From: Flavobacterium kingsejongi
Lineage (GTDB): Bacteria; Bacteroidota; Bacteroidia; Flavobacteriales; Flavobacteriaceae
DNA: 64,000 nucleotides
Assembly (NCBI RefSeq): GCF_003076475.1
Contig: NZ_CP020919.1
Coordinates: forward strand, 1,736,001 to 1,800,000
Reading direction: 5' to 3'
Part shown: positions 27,458 to 35,323 of the stretch, in pieces
Layout: each line of letters starts with the position of its first letter
How positions within the stretch are numbered: the first letter of the stretch is position 1
Translations under genes and position numbers: made by a program
Notes under the pieces: model-generated
What the model was told of the DNA's origin: nothing
Seen by the model: only the letters and a program-made list of their open reading frames with translations
Database searches by the model: none

Positions 27458-29263
27458 ATGAGTCAGAATACGACAGATCAGTTTTTTAAGAATACAGTTA
27501 TCGGCCACCCCGCCGGATTATTTATCTTATTTTTCACCGAAATGTGGGAACGCTTTTCCTTTTATGGAATGCGCTCTTTATTGATTTTGTTTTTAACCGC
27601 TTCCTTTACAGATGGTGGTTGGGAATGGACGCGTGAAAATGCTTCTGCCTTGTTTGGGTCTTATGTAGGGTTAGTATATCTTTCTACAATGTTAGGAGGC
27701 TATTTTGCCGATAAAGTCATTGGTTTCCGATGGGCTGTTGTAGTGGGTGCTGTGCTAATGACCTTAGGGCACGCTGCTATGGCTGTGGAAACGGAATTTT
27801 CGATTTACCTCGGATTGATATTGTTAGTTTTTGGAAATGGTTTCTTTAAGCCTAATATGACCTCCATTATTTCGGAGATGTACAAAGACCGTCCGGAAAA
27901 GAAAGATGGTGCTTATACTTTGTTTTATATGGGTGTAAATGCCGGAGCTTTTTTTGGAATCCTGCTATGTGGTTATCTTGGAGAAAAAGTAGGCTGGAGT
28001 TATGGTTTCGGACTGGCTGGAATCTTTATGTTCTTTGGGATGCTCCAGTTTTGGCTTTCCCAGAATATCTTTGGAGATATCGGGTTAAAACCGAATAAGG
28101 AAAGTAAAGCGAAAGCGGAAGCCCTGGATTCGGACAAAAGAAATCCATTCACGCCTTGGCAATTGGCACTGATCGCCCTGACTTCTATTTTAGGATTGTT
28201 GTGGATATTGAATGCTCCGGCATCTAAAATATCGGGTGGTAAAATTGATGTTTTTGCCTTTTTAGGATCGGGAGGAAATAATTATGCTATCCTAACCGCA
28301 TTGGTATTGTTCATAATATTATTGGTTTACAGGTTTACACAATATTCTAAAATTACCAGAGAGAAATTAATGGCGGTAACTTTCTTTGCCTTCCTTACTA
28401 TTTTCTTTTGGGCTATTTTTGAGCAGTCCCCTAACAGTTTAACCATTTTTGCAAGTGATTATACGAACAGGGTTCTGGAAGGAAACTGGAGCGTCATATT
28501 TTTAGTGATGAACTCCCTGATTACAGTTTTGCCTTTGGGAATTATTACCTGGGTATTGTTCCTGATGTTCAAGCAGACTTTTAAAAATTACGCTTTGGCG
28601 AATATTATCCTCAGTTTGAGTTTTGTAATTGTATGGGGTATTGCCCTTTGGATGCTGGCAAAAGATTATTATACTGCGGGTTACTTAGACCTTTCTGATG
28701 GCACGCTTGAATTATTAAAAATAGAAAAAGTAACCACAGCGTTAACGGAAGTTCCGGCGACCTGGTTTTCAACGCTGAATTCCCTATTCATCATTTCACT
28801 GGCACCATTGTTTTCAAAATGGTGGGAAAGTAAATACAATCCTTCTGCCAATATAAAATATGGGATTGGAATGTTCTTATTAGCACTTGGAATGGCATGC
28901 GTAGCGATTGGAGCTTCAGGTATTGCACCGGGTGCGAAAACAGCTTCTGTAAGCATGATATGGCTGATATTGGTATATCTTTTCCATACCATGGGCGAGT
29001 TGTGTATTTCTCCGGTTGGGCTGTCGTACGTAAGTAAGCTGGTTCCTGGAAGAATGATTGCTTTTATGTTCGGAGTTTGGTATCTTGCGGTGGCTATCGG
29101 AATGAAAGGTGCCGGTATGTTTGGAGAAAATATCGATACCATTGCCAACGAGCATGGATTGAGTTATTTCTTTTGGATGCTAACCATTATTTCGGTTGTA
29201 GTAGCCGTGTTTTCGATTATTATGACGCCAGTAATTAAAAAATTAATGCATGGTGTGCGATAG
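27458..29263 (+). CDS. POT-family peptide:proton symporter, copy 3
   Basis: 601 residues, the longest copy. The N-terminus has T-E-M-W-E-R-F-S-F-Y-G-M-R, then F-Y-M-G-V-N-A-G-A-F-F-G near 170 and F-F-W-A-I-F-E-Q-S near 315. Additional length comes from a loop near residues 415-445 between late helices, perhaps an extra hairpin. The C-terminus K-K-L-M-H-G-V-R resembles that of copy 1 (K-K-M-M-H-G-I-R), so copies 1 and 3 appear closer to each other than to copy 2. It belongs to the same operon. Confidence 0.92.
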   Translation: MSQNTTDQFFKNTVIGHPAGLFILFFTEMWERFSFYGMRSLLILFLTASFTDGGWEWTRENASALFGSYVGLVYLSTMLGGYFADKVIGFRWAVVVGAVLMTLGHAAMAVETEFSIYLGLILLVFGNGFFKPNMTSIISEMYKDRPEKKDGAYTLFYMGVNAGAFFGILLCGYLGEKVGWSYGFGLAGIFMFFGMLQFWLSQNIFGDIGLKPNKESKAKAEALDSDKRNPFTPWQLALIALTSILGLLWILNAPASKISGGKIDVFAFLGSGGNNYAILTALVLFIILLVYRFTQYSKITREKLMAVTFFAFLTIFFWAIFEQSPNSLTIFASDYTNRVLEGNWSVIFLVMNSLITVLPLGIITWVLFLMFKQTFKNYALANIILSLSFVIVWGIALWMLAKDYYTAGYLDLSDGTLELLKIEKVTTALTEVPATWFSTLNSLFIISLAPLFSKWWESKYNPSANIKYGIGMFLLALGMACVAIGASGIAPGAKTASVSMIWLILVYLFHTMGELCISPVGLSYVSKLVPGRMIAFMFGVWYLAVAIGMKGAGMFGENIDTIANEHGLSYFFWMLTIISVVVAVFSIIMTPVIKKLMHGVR

Positions 29264-29302
29264 CGGCACCATTTTTGAAAATAACGTCAAAAAAAAATTA
29301 GC

Positions 29303-29845
29303 ATGAAAAAAATAGTATTCGCACTTTTTCTTATCTTAGGTGCTGCTGCAGTAAAAGCACAGGAAATAAAATGGATGACTTTTGAAGAAGCCCTGAAAGC
29401 GCAAAAAAAGAAACCTAAAGCCATTCTTATGGATGTTTATACCGAATGGTGTGGGCCGTGTAAGATGTTGGATAAAAATACCTTTCAGAATAAGGATGTA
29501 GCAGCCTATATCAATAAGAATTATTATGCTGTTAAGTTTAATGCAGAAGGTAATGAAGAAGTAAATTACAAAGGGCAAAAGTTTGTTAATGCAAGCTATG
29601 ATGCTGCCCGTAAAGGAAGAAACGGAACGCATCAGTTCACACAGGCTTTAAAAGTTACCGGATATCCTACAATGATGTTTTTTAATGATAAAGGAGAAGT
29701 GGTAACGCCTTTGGTAGGGTATTATAAACCGGAACAAATTGAGATTTACCTGAAAGCATTTTCAGCTGAAGAATATAAAAAATTAGATACCCGTGAAAAA
29801 TGGGAAGCCTATATGGCTGCCTTCAAAGGCGAATTCAAAAGTTAG
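29303..29845 (+). CDS. Periplasmic thioredoxin-like protein
   Basis: 180 residues. A signal peptide ends near residue 19 (V-K-A-Q). The thioredoxin fold carries the active site C50-G-P-C53 in Y-T-E-W-C-G-P-C-K and the cis-proline motif V-T-G-Y-P-T-M-M-F near 133. It has an insert of about 25 residues before that motif compared with ordinary thioredoxin. It is the last gene of the peptidase-transporter operon, 39 nt after copy 3, and may reduce or isomerise disulfides in periplasmic proteins. Its terminator lies inside the end of the convergent comEC gene. Confidence 0.88.
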   Translation: MKKIVFALFLILGAAAVKAQEIKWMTFEEALKAQKKKPKAILMDVYTEWCGPCKMLDKNTFQNKDVAAYINKNYYAVKFNAEGNEEVNYKGQKFVNASYDAARKGRNGTHQFTQALKVTGYPTMMFFNDKGEVVTPLVGYYKPEQIEIYLKAFSAEEYKKLDTREKWEAYMAAFKGEFKS

Positions 29846-29846
29846 A

Positions 29847-31883
29847 TCAATTATTAATTCTATAAAATCCCTTTTCTGCAATAGCGTGAAAAGGGATTTT
29901 TGCATTACTGCAGGTTCGTTTCCATAGCTGGACAGTAGTATTGTAATTGGTAGCATCAGCAATAATGAGTTTGGGTTGTACTTTTTTCAGCAGCCTTTCA
30001 AGATTAATTTTGGGCGATTGCGAAAGGATGATAATGTCGGGATCACAATGTTCCGGAAGGATTCCATGTTGATCCAGTATAAGGATTTTTTGATGCTGAA
30101 AGTAATACAGATTGCGTAGGGGTAATAAGGTGTCAATGTGGCTGTGTGTTGCAATCTGATAGGGTTTTAGGCTGCTGTCTTGCAGTATATCTTTCCTGTC
30201 CCGATTGCTGAACACGGTAATCTTATTTCCTTGTCGTTCCAAAAGCAGCGGATTTTTATATGAATGTAATACTATAAAATCAGCTGTGCCTGTCGACTGT
30301 ATGCGTGACATCCAACAGGTCAATTGTGTAATGATGACAAAGCTGCACAGGATAAGCAGTCTTGGAAAAGTGGGCTTTTTTAGCCAAAGGACAATAGCAA
30401 TCACACACGAGTAAAGTGAAAGCATGACCGGTAAACTACAAGGCACATCCCGGAAGATAAAATCATCATACGACGCAATCTTATGAATAATGCTATTTAA
30501 GGCGCTGATAGCAATTTCTAATAGTTTTGACACAGTAGCGTGCGTGATGTCTAAAGCGGCTAATAAAAGCACTATGAGGCCATAAATCATGATAATTGTA
30601 AGCAGGGGGAGCACAATGATATTGGTGAGGAAGAATAATCCTGGAAACTGATGGAAATAATACAGCGATAAAGGTAAGGTTCCTATCTGTGCAGCTATTG
30701 AAACGGTGAGTATGTCCCACAAGTAGCGTAATATCTTAAATTTCGGTGTCCAAAAACCGGAAAGTGCAGGCTGGAGCCATACAATAAAAAATAACGCACT
30801 GTAACTGAGTTGGAAACCGACGTCAAAAAGTGTAGCAGGATCCCATAACAGCATTAAAAGTGCTGATACTATTAGGGTGTGGTATATTGAAGTTCCCCTT
30901 CGTAATAAGGCTGCAATTGCTGCAAAAGTAAACATCACAACCGATCGTACTACCGAAGGTGACCCTCCGGCGATCATAGCGAAAAGCCATAGCGTTAGAA
31001 TTACAATTCCGGTTTTGATAAAAAGGCTATAACGGGTATTGGGGAGGAATTGCAATAGGGAAGATATAAAAAAGTAAATAAGGCCGATATGCAACCCGGA
31101 TACAGATAGTATATGAACGGCACCGGCAAGGCGATAGTCCTGTAATATTGTCGGATCCATGTCTTGTTTCTGTCCTAATAACAATGCTGCAACCACCTCC
31201 AGTGCTGCAGGAGCAAAACCGCTATTTTTTAAATTAGTAAGGATGGTGTTTCGAAACTCGGCACTATAATAATGGCTGTTTTTGGTTTTGATGTTACACA
31301 ATACTACCGCATTTGGATTAATCTTCATGTATCCTAAAATACCTTTATGTTCCATATAGCTGCGGTAGTCAAACTGGTGGGGATTGAAAGGGATATGAAA
31401 CTGTTGGATTTGTCCGTGTATTTTTATCCTGGATCCGATAGAAAGAGAGCGTTCTGGAATTGTCCTACGAATTTGGATTAATAGTTTTCCATGATAATCC
31501 TGAGTGTTAATGCGGTATACTGAAGCAATATAACGTTGGTATGTAGCAGTATTTTTTAGTTTTTCCTGGATTCTTACTTCGACATGATTGTGTGTAGGAA
31601 ACTTGTCAAGATGTGTTATATAATGACCTGGCTGATTATAGGGATTATGAAGTGCCTGACTGGTAATACCAATACTGAAAGCAAGCATGCACACGGAGAT
31701 GCCTAAAAAAACAGTCTGTTGAAAATTTTTAAAAGCTTGGAGGTAAAGCAGGAAACAGATAATGAAACTGATCGCTAACAAGCAAATGCTGAAACGAAGT
31801 GAAGGATTGTAATAAAAGCCAGTACAGAGCCCGGTACAATACAACGCCGTAATTTTGAACAAAGGATACTGTGCTATTTTCAT
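29847..31883 (-). CDS. comEC: ComEC/Rec2-family DNA uptake channel
   Basis: 678 residues. An N-terminal helix pair and DUF4131-like domain (about 1-180) precede the competence membrane domain (about 220-500), which holds H-I-L-S-V-S-G-L-H-I-G-L near 255 and many helices. A C-terminal part from about 530 resembles the beta-lactamase-like region but is short, and the classical H-x-H-x-D-H is reduced to T-H-S-H-I-D near 595-600. ComEC forms the inner membrane channel for single-stranded DNA in natural transformation. The reduced metal motif makes nuclease activity doubtful in this copy. The gene ends one base from the convergent thioredoxin gene. Confidence 0.85.
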   Translation of the reverse strand: MKIAQYPLFKITALYCTGLCTGFYYNPSLRFSICLLAISFIICFLLYLQAFKNFQQTVFLGISVCMLAFSIGITSQALHNPYNQPGHYITHLDKFPTHNHVEVRIQEKLKNTATYQRYIASVYRINTQDYHGKLLIQIRRTIPERSLSIGSRIKIHGQIQQFHIPFNPHQFDYRSYMEHKGILGYMKINPNAVVLCNIKTKNSHYYSAEFRNTILTNLKNSGFAPAALEVVAALLLGQKQDMDPTILQDYRLAGAVHILSVSGLHIGLIYFFISSLLQFLPNTRYSLFIKTGIVILTLWLFAMIAGGSPSVVRSVVMFTFAAIAALLRRGTSIYHTLIVSALLMLLWDPATLFDVGFQLSYSALFFIVWLQPALSGFWTPKFKILRYLWDILTVSIAAQIGTLPLSLYYFHQFPGLFFLTNIIVLPLLTIIMIYGLIVLLLAALDITHATVSKLLEIAISALNSIIHKIASYDDFIFRDVPCSLPVMLSLYSCVIAIVLWLKKPTFPRLLILCSFVIITQLTCWMSRIQSTGTADFIVLHSYKNPLLLERQGNKITVFSNRDRKDILQDSSLKPYQIATHSHIDTLLPLRNLYYFQHQKILILDQHGILPEHCDPDIIILSQSPKINLERLLKKVQPKLIIADATNYNTTVQLWKRTCSNAKIPFHAIAEKGFYRINN
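29864..29900 (+). terminator. Terminator hairpin of the thioredoxin operon, inside the comEC 3' end
   Basis: Exact 13-bp arms (29864-29876 and 29888-29900, AAAATCCCTTTTC and complement) with an 11-nt loop and five T at the 3' side. It starts 18 nt after the thioredoxin stop and is wholly inside the coding sequence of the last comEC codons. Confidence 0.75.
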
Positions 31884-32013
31884 AAGTACAATGCAGCGTA
31901 GTCGGCTGATTAAACATAAAAATAGTAGTAGTCCGAACGATCTTAGGGTTATAATCGTTTGCTATTGTAGGGTGGAATTACAATAACGACATCCAATAAA
32001 TAGGGGTTGTGTT

Positions 32014-32697
32014 TTAGAAAACAGGATCAATTACACGGTTAGCCTGTGCAAATGTTCTTTTGTAATACGGTTCATTCGTTGAAGAAACCATCACGCCTTT
32101 TGAAGTAGAAGAGTGGATGAATTTAATTTCTTCACCATTTACTTCAGTAACCATGCCTACGTGGTTGATTCTTTTGCTGCCATTGGTTTTAAAGAATACC
32201 AAATCACCTTTTTTGATTTCGCTATGATCCAGTTTTTCACCGTATTGTGCCTGTTCAAAAGAGGAACGTGGTAATTTTATACCGAAAATATTAAATGTTG
32301 CTGTCACCATTCCGGAGCAATCCATTCCGGAAGTAGAAGTGCCACCACCGCGATAATGAACACCAATGAATTCCATGGCATTATTTATTAGCTGCATCGC
32401 AAGATAATTCTCTGTAGGTTGTGGAGTGAAATCTTTATCTTCTTCCTCGTTGATTAATGATTTTTTGTTGGTGTTGCTTTTAGCGCTTTTGCTAACGCTT
32501 TTCTTGTCCGTTTTTGCAACTGCCTTTTCGGGAGTAGCTTTAGTAGCGGCTACTGTTTTCTTTTCTGTTGCTGCCGGAGTGGTGTATACACCTTTCTTTA
32601 CAGCTTCTTTTTTTGAGGTAATAATCTGAGCATGGCCTAAATTCGTTGCCAATAACAAGATGGGCAAAAAGAGATAGAAGATTTTCGTTGATGTCAT
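32014..32697 (-). CDS. NlpC/P60 (C40) cell wall hydrolase
   Basis: 227 residues. The signal peptide ends near residue 24 (L-G-H-A-Q). A low-complexity Lys/Ala/Thr/Ser-rich linker (about 28-85) leads to an NlpC/P60 domain. The catalytic residues are Cys127 in G-M-D-C-S-G-M, His179 in R-I-N-H-V-G-M and His195 in F-I-H-S-S. Such enzymes cut D-Glu-meso-diaminopimelate bonds in peptidoglycan peptides. The linker suggests reach through the periplasm. It stands alone, 252 nt downstream of lpxB. Confidence 0.93.
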   Translation of the reverse strand: MTSTKIFYLFLPILLLATNLGHAQIITSKKEAVKKGVYTTPAATEKKTVAATKATPEKAVAKTDKKSVSKSAKSNTNKKSLINEEEDKDFTPQPTENYLAMQLINNAMEFIGVHYRGGGTSTSGMDCSGMVTATFNIFGIKLPRSSFEQAQYGEKLDHSEIKKGDLVFFKTNGSKRINHVGMVTEVNGEEIKFIHSSTSKGVMVSSTNEPYYKRTFAQANRVIDPVF

Positions 32698-32949
32698 ATT
32701 TTATTTTTTATTTTTTTAGCACTTTTTGAATCGGGTGCTATAGATTTATAAATAAAATTCCGGAAAGAATTTAAAAATAATGCTTTTCAATACAGAAGCA
32801 GCATTACTTCAAAACGATTCTTGAAAATTAATATTGCATAATTAAACGTAAATTTAATATAATTTCCATGTAAACCTACCTTTTTCAATATTATTTTTAT
32901 GCTAAATAATTTAACACAGCAAGATTGATACGTTTTAAGGTGCTGGTAT

Positions 32950-34080
32950 TCAATTCTTTTTAAGGCGATCCCGGATATCGTCAACAATAAGTTTTGCAGT
33001 AGTCTCACTGGCGCCAGCTCCTCCTAATTTCTGTTCCAGGATCGTGTAATCATTCAATATTTTAGCACGTGAATTGGCGTTCAGTAATTTGTTTATTTCT
33101 TCAACAAGCCTTTTGGTATTCAGTTCGTCCTGTATGAGTTCCGTAACCACTTCCTGGTCCATGATGAGATTAACAAGGGAAATGTATTTGAGGGTGAGGA
33201 TTCTTTTGGCAATCTGATAAGATACCCAGCTTCCTTTGTAGCACACTACCTGTGGTACCTTAAATAGTGCTGTATCGAGGGTAGCCGTACCCGAAGTGAC
33301 CAGTGCCGCTGTAGAAATGCTTAGTAGGTCATAGGTTTTATTGTCAATATAATGAACGTTTTTGGTCTTTAAGAAAGGTTCATAAAAAGAGAATTCCTGC
33401 CCTGGCGCTCCGGCAATTACAAATTGATATTCTGGAAAATGATTGACAACACTAAGCATTATGTGCAACATTTTGGAGATTTCCTGTTTACGGCTTCCGG
33501 GGAGCAATGCAATGATGGGTGTTTTATCCAAATGATTCTGCTTGCGGAATTCTTCAAACGACAGCGTAGGGCGATTGTGAATCGCATCAATGATGGGATG
33601 GCCTACGAAGTTTACATTATAGTGGTGCTTGTTTTCGTAAAACTCTTTTTCGAAAGGAAGGATAACATGCATACGCTCTACATCACGTCGGATCGCATTA
33701 ATGCGGCTTTCTTTCCAGGCCCAGATTTGGGGTGAGATATAATAATGAGTAGGGATTCCTTTTTCCTTTGCCCATTTTGCAATACGCATATTGAATCCGG
33801 GATAATCGATGAAGATAATTGCATCGGGATTGAATTTCTCAATGTCAATTTTACAGGATTTTATGTTTTTGATGATGGTCTTTAGGTTGAGTACCACTTC
33901 CAGAAAGCCCATGAATGCTAAATCCCGATAATGTTTCACCAGCCTGCCGCCGGTTTTCTCCATCAGGTCACCACCCCAAAACCGGATATCGGCTGCAGGG
34001 TCTTCTTTATACAATGCTTTCATGAGATTTGATCCGTGAAGATCTCCCGAAGCTTCACCGGCTATAATGTAATATTTCAT
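32950..34080 (-). CDS. lpxB: Lipid-A-disaccharide synthase
   Basis: 376 residues. The enzyme joins UDP-2,3-diacylglucosamine and lipid X to form the lipid A disaccharide backbone on the cytoplasmic face of the inner membrane. Family features are the N-terminal I-I-A-G-E-A-S-G-D-L-H-G, F-I-D-Y-P-G-F-N near 93, Y-Y-I-S-P-Q-I-W-A-W near 114, and L-L-P-G-S-R-x-x-E-I near 193. Length is normal. It lies 11 nt downstream of a small membrane protein gene and is the last gene of the surE-led cluster. Confidence 0.95.
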   Translation of the reverse strand: MKYYIIAGEASGDLHGSNLMKALYKEDPAADIRFWGGDLMEKTGGRLVKHYRDLAFMGFLEVVLNLKTIIKNIKSCKIDIEKFNPDAIIFIDYPGFNMRIAKWAKEKGIPTHYYISPQIWAWKESRINAIRRDVERMHVILPFEKEFYENKHHYNVNFVGHPIIDAIHNRPTLSFEEFRKQNHLDKTPIIALLPGSRKQEISKMLHIMLSVVNHFPEYQFVIAGAPGQEFSFYEPFLKTKNVHYIDNKTYDLLSISTAALVTSGTATLDTALFKVPQVVCYKGSWVSYQIAKRILTLKYISLVNLIMDQEVVTELIQDELNTKRLVEEINKLLNANSRAKILNDYTILEQKLGGAGASETTAKLIVDDIRDRLKKN

Positions 34081-34091
34081 TCCTTAAATTT

Positions 34092-34364
34092 TTAAACCAA
34101 CAATGTAATAACGGTCCAGCTTATAGTTGCGAAAACTACTCCTTTGGCAATCTGGTCTTTGTTTATTTTTAACAGGATAAGAAAGATCACCATATTTAAG
34201 AGGGCGCCAATGGCAATCACTTTCCCCAGGTAACCGGAACGCTTAACCTGTTGCAGGTTTTGCGTGAATGTTCCGCTTACAGCAAATTCAAGAAACAACC
34301 ATGTGCCCAGGCAGGTAGCGGCAATACCAATAAGGAATCCAATCAGAAGATCACGCTTACTCAT
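34092..34364 (-). CDS. Small three-helix membrane protein
   Basis: 90 residues with hydrophobic segments at about 6-28, 47-64 and 72-89. I do not recognise the family. Its start overlaps the end of surE by 8 nt and its stop lies 11 nt before lpxB, so it is translated as part of that cluster. A role in the envelope is possible from context only. Confidence 0.75.
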   Translation of the reverse strand: MSKRDLLIGFLIGIAATCLGTWLFLEFAVSGTFTQNLQQVKRSGYLGKVIAIGALLNMVIFLILLKINKDQIAKGVVFATISWTVITLLV

Positions 34365-35133
34365 TCAGTTTCCAGGTATTTAAATTTTGGATGGCATGGT
34401 GAGCAGTAAGGTCAAATTGTACAGGGACCAATGAAATATAGCCATTTTTTAAAGCCCATTCATCGGTGTCTTCTCCTTTGTCCAGATTGACAAATTCTCC
34501 TGTAAGCCAGTAATAATCGCGGTTATGTGGTGTTTTTCGCTTGTCGAATTTTTCAACCCACATGGCTTTTGCCTGCCGGCATACCTTAATTCCTTTAATG
34601 TCGTTTGCTTTGAGTTTCGGAAAGTTTACGTTTAGGATCACGCCTTCTGGCAATCCTTGTTCCAGTACTTCGAGCGCTATCTTTTGGATAAAATTCCGTG
34701 TCGGTTCAAAATCCGCATTCCAGTCATAATCGAGCAATGAAAATCCGATGGCCGGGATTCCTTCTATCCCCGCTTCCACCGCAGCACTCATCGTTCCGGA
34801 GTAAATGACATTTATAGAAGAGTTAGAGCCGTGATTGATGCCGGAAACACAAAGGTCTGGTTTTCGTTTTAAAATTTCATTGACCGCAAACTTTACACAG
34901 TCTACTGGAGTGCCAGAGCAGCTATATTCCTGTTCCAATTCCCCGTCAATATTGACTTTGTTGAGATACAATGTATTGTTGATCGTTATAGCATGGCCAG
35001 TAGCCGATTGTGGGCTGTCAGGGGCAACAACGACAACTTCTCCGATTTCTTTCATTACCGAAATCAGGGTACGGATTCCAGGCGCAGAGATACCATCATC
35101 ATTCGTAACCAGAATAAGTGGTTTTTTCTTCAT
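34357..35133 (-). CDS. surE: 5'/3'-nucleotidase SurE
   Basis: 258 residues from the ATG at 35133 (M-K-K-K-P-L). An in-frame ATG four codons upstream is also possible. SurE dephosphorylates nucleoside monophosphates and is linked to stationary-phase survival. The metal-binding L-V-T-N-D-D-G is at residues 7-13, with S near 40-45 in P-D-S-P-Q-S-A, and G-I-N-H-G-S-N and S-G-T-M-S-A-A-V-E-A near 100-125. It is divergent from the prc gene, and a hairpin and promoter box lie in the 190 nt between them. Confidence 0.95.
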   Translation of the reverse strand: MKKKPLILVTNDDGISAPGIRTLISVMKEIGEVVVVAPDSPQSATGHAITINNTLYLNKVNIDGELEQEYSCSGTPVDCVKFAVNEILKRKPDLCVSGINHGSNSSINVIYSGTMSAAVEAGIEGIPAIGFSLLDYDWNADFEPTRNFIQKIALEVLEQGLPEGVILNVNFPKLKANDIKGIKVCRQAKAMWVEKFDKRKTPHNRDYYWLTGEFVNLDKGEDTDEWALKNGYISLVPVQFDLTAHHAIQNLNTWKLNE

Positions 35134-35209
35134 TATAGTGTTCAATTAATAGTGTTCTGAATGTATTGCTGTAGCACCTTTTATATTTGGGATACAACTA
35201 AAAATTAAA

Positions 35210-35234
35210 CCGCTAAAATACGCATTTTTAGCGG
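35210..35234. promoter_or_regulatory. Inverted repeat at the -33 region of the prc promoter
   Basis: CCGCTAAAA (35210-35218) and TTTTAGCGG (35226-35234) are exact 9-bp complements around a 7-nt loop. The repeat sits about 9 nt upstream of the -7 box at 35243, covering the -33 position, in the divergent surE/prc gap. It may be an operator, or a terminator for neither gene, since no T run is long enough. Confidence 0.4.
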
Positions 35235-35242
35235 GAACACTA

Positions 35243-35250
35243 TATATTTG
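35243..35250 (+). promoter_or_regulatory. -7 box of the tail-specific protease gene
   Basis: TATATTTG matches TAnnTTTG exactly and lies 73 nt before the ATG at 35324. No -33 TTTG is present; the inverted repeat at 35210-35234 occupies that position. Confidence 0.45.
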
Positions 35251-35323
35251 TACCTTTAACAAAAAATTATACGGGCATATCCAACCCTGGTATGATTTTT
35301 ATGTAATTTAGTTAAAAATATAG

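Noticed and set aside
32718..32744. TAGCAC/GTGCTA hairpin upstream of the NlpC/P60 gene
   Set aside because: Only 6 bp with a 12-nt loop in A+T-rich DNA; no T run on the useful strand.
32787..33008. 73-codon minus-strand open frame downstream of lpxB
   Set aside because: It overlaps the lpxB end in another frame, is rich in A+T codons and has no recognisable pattern.
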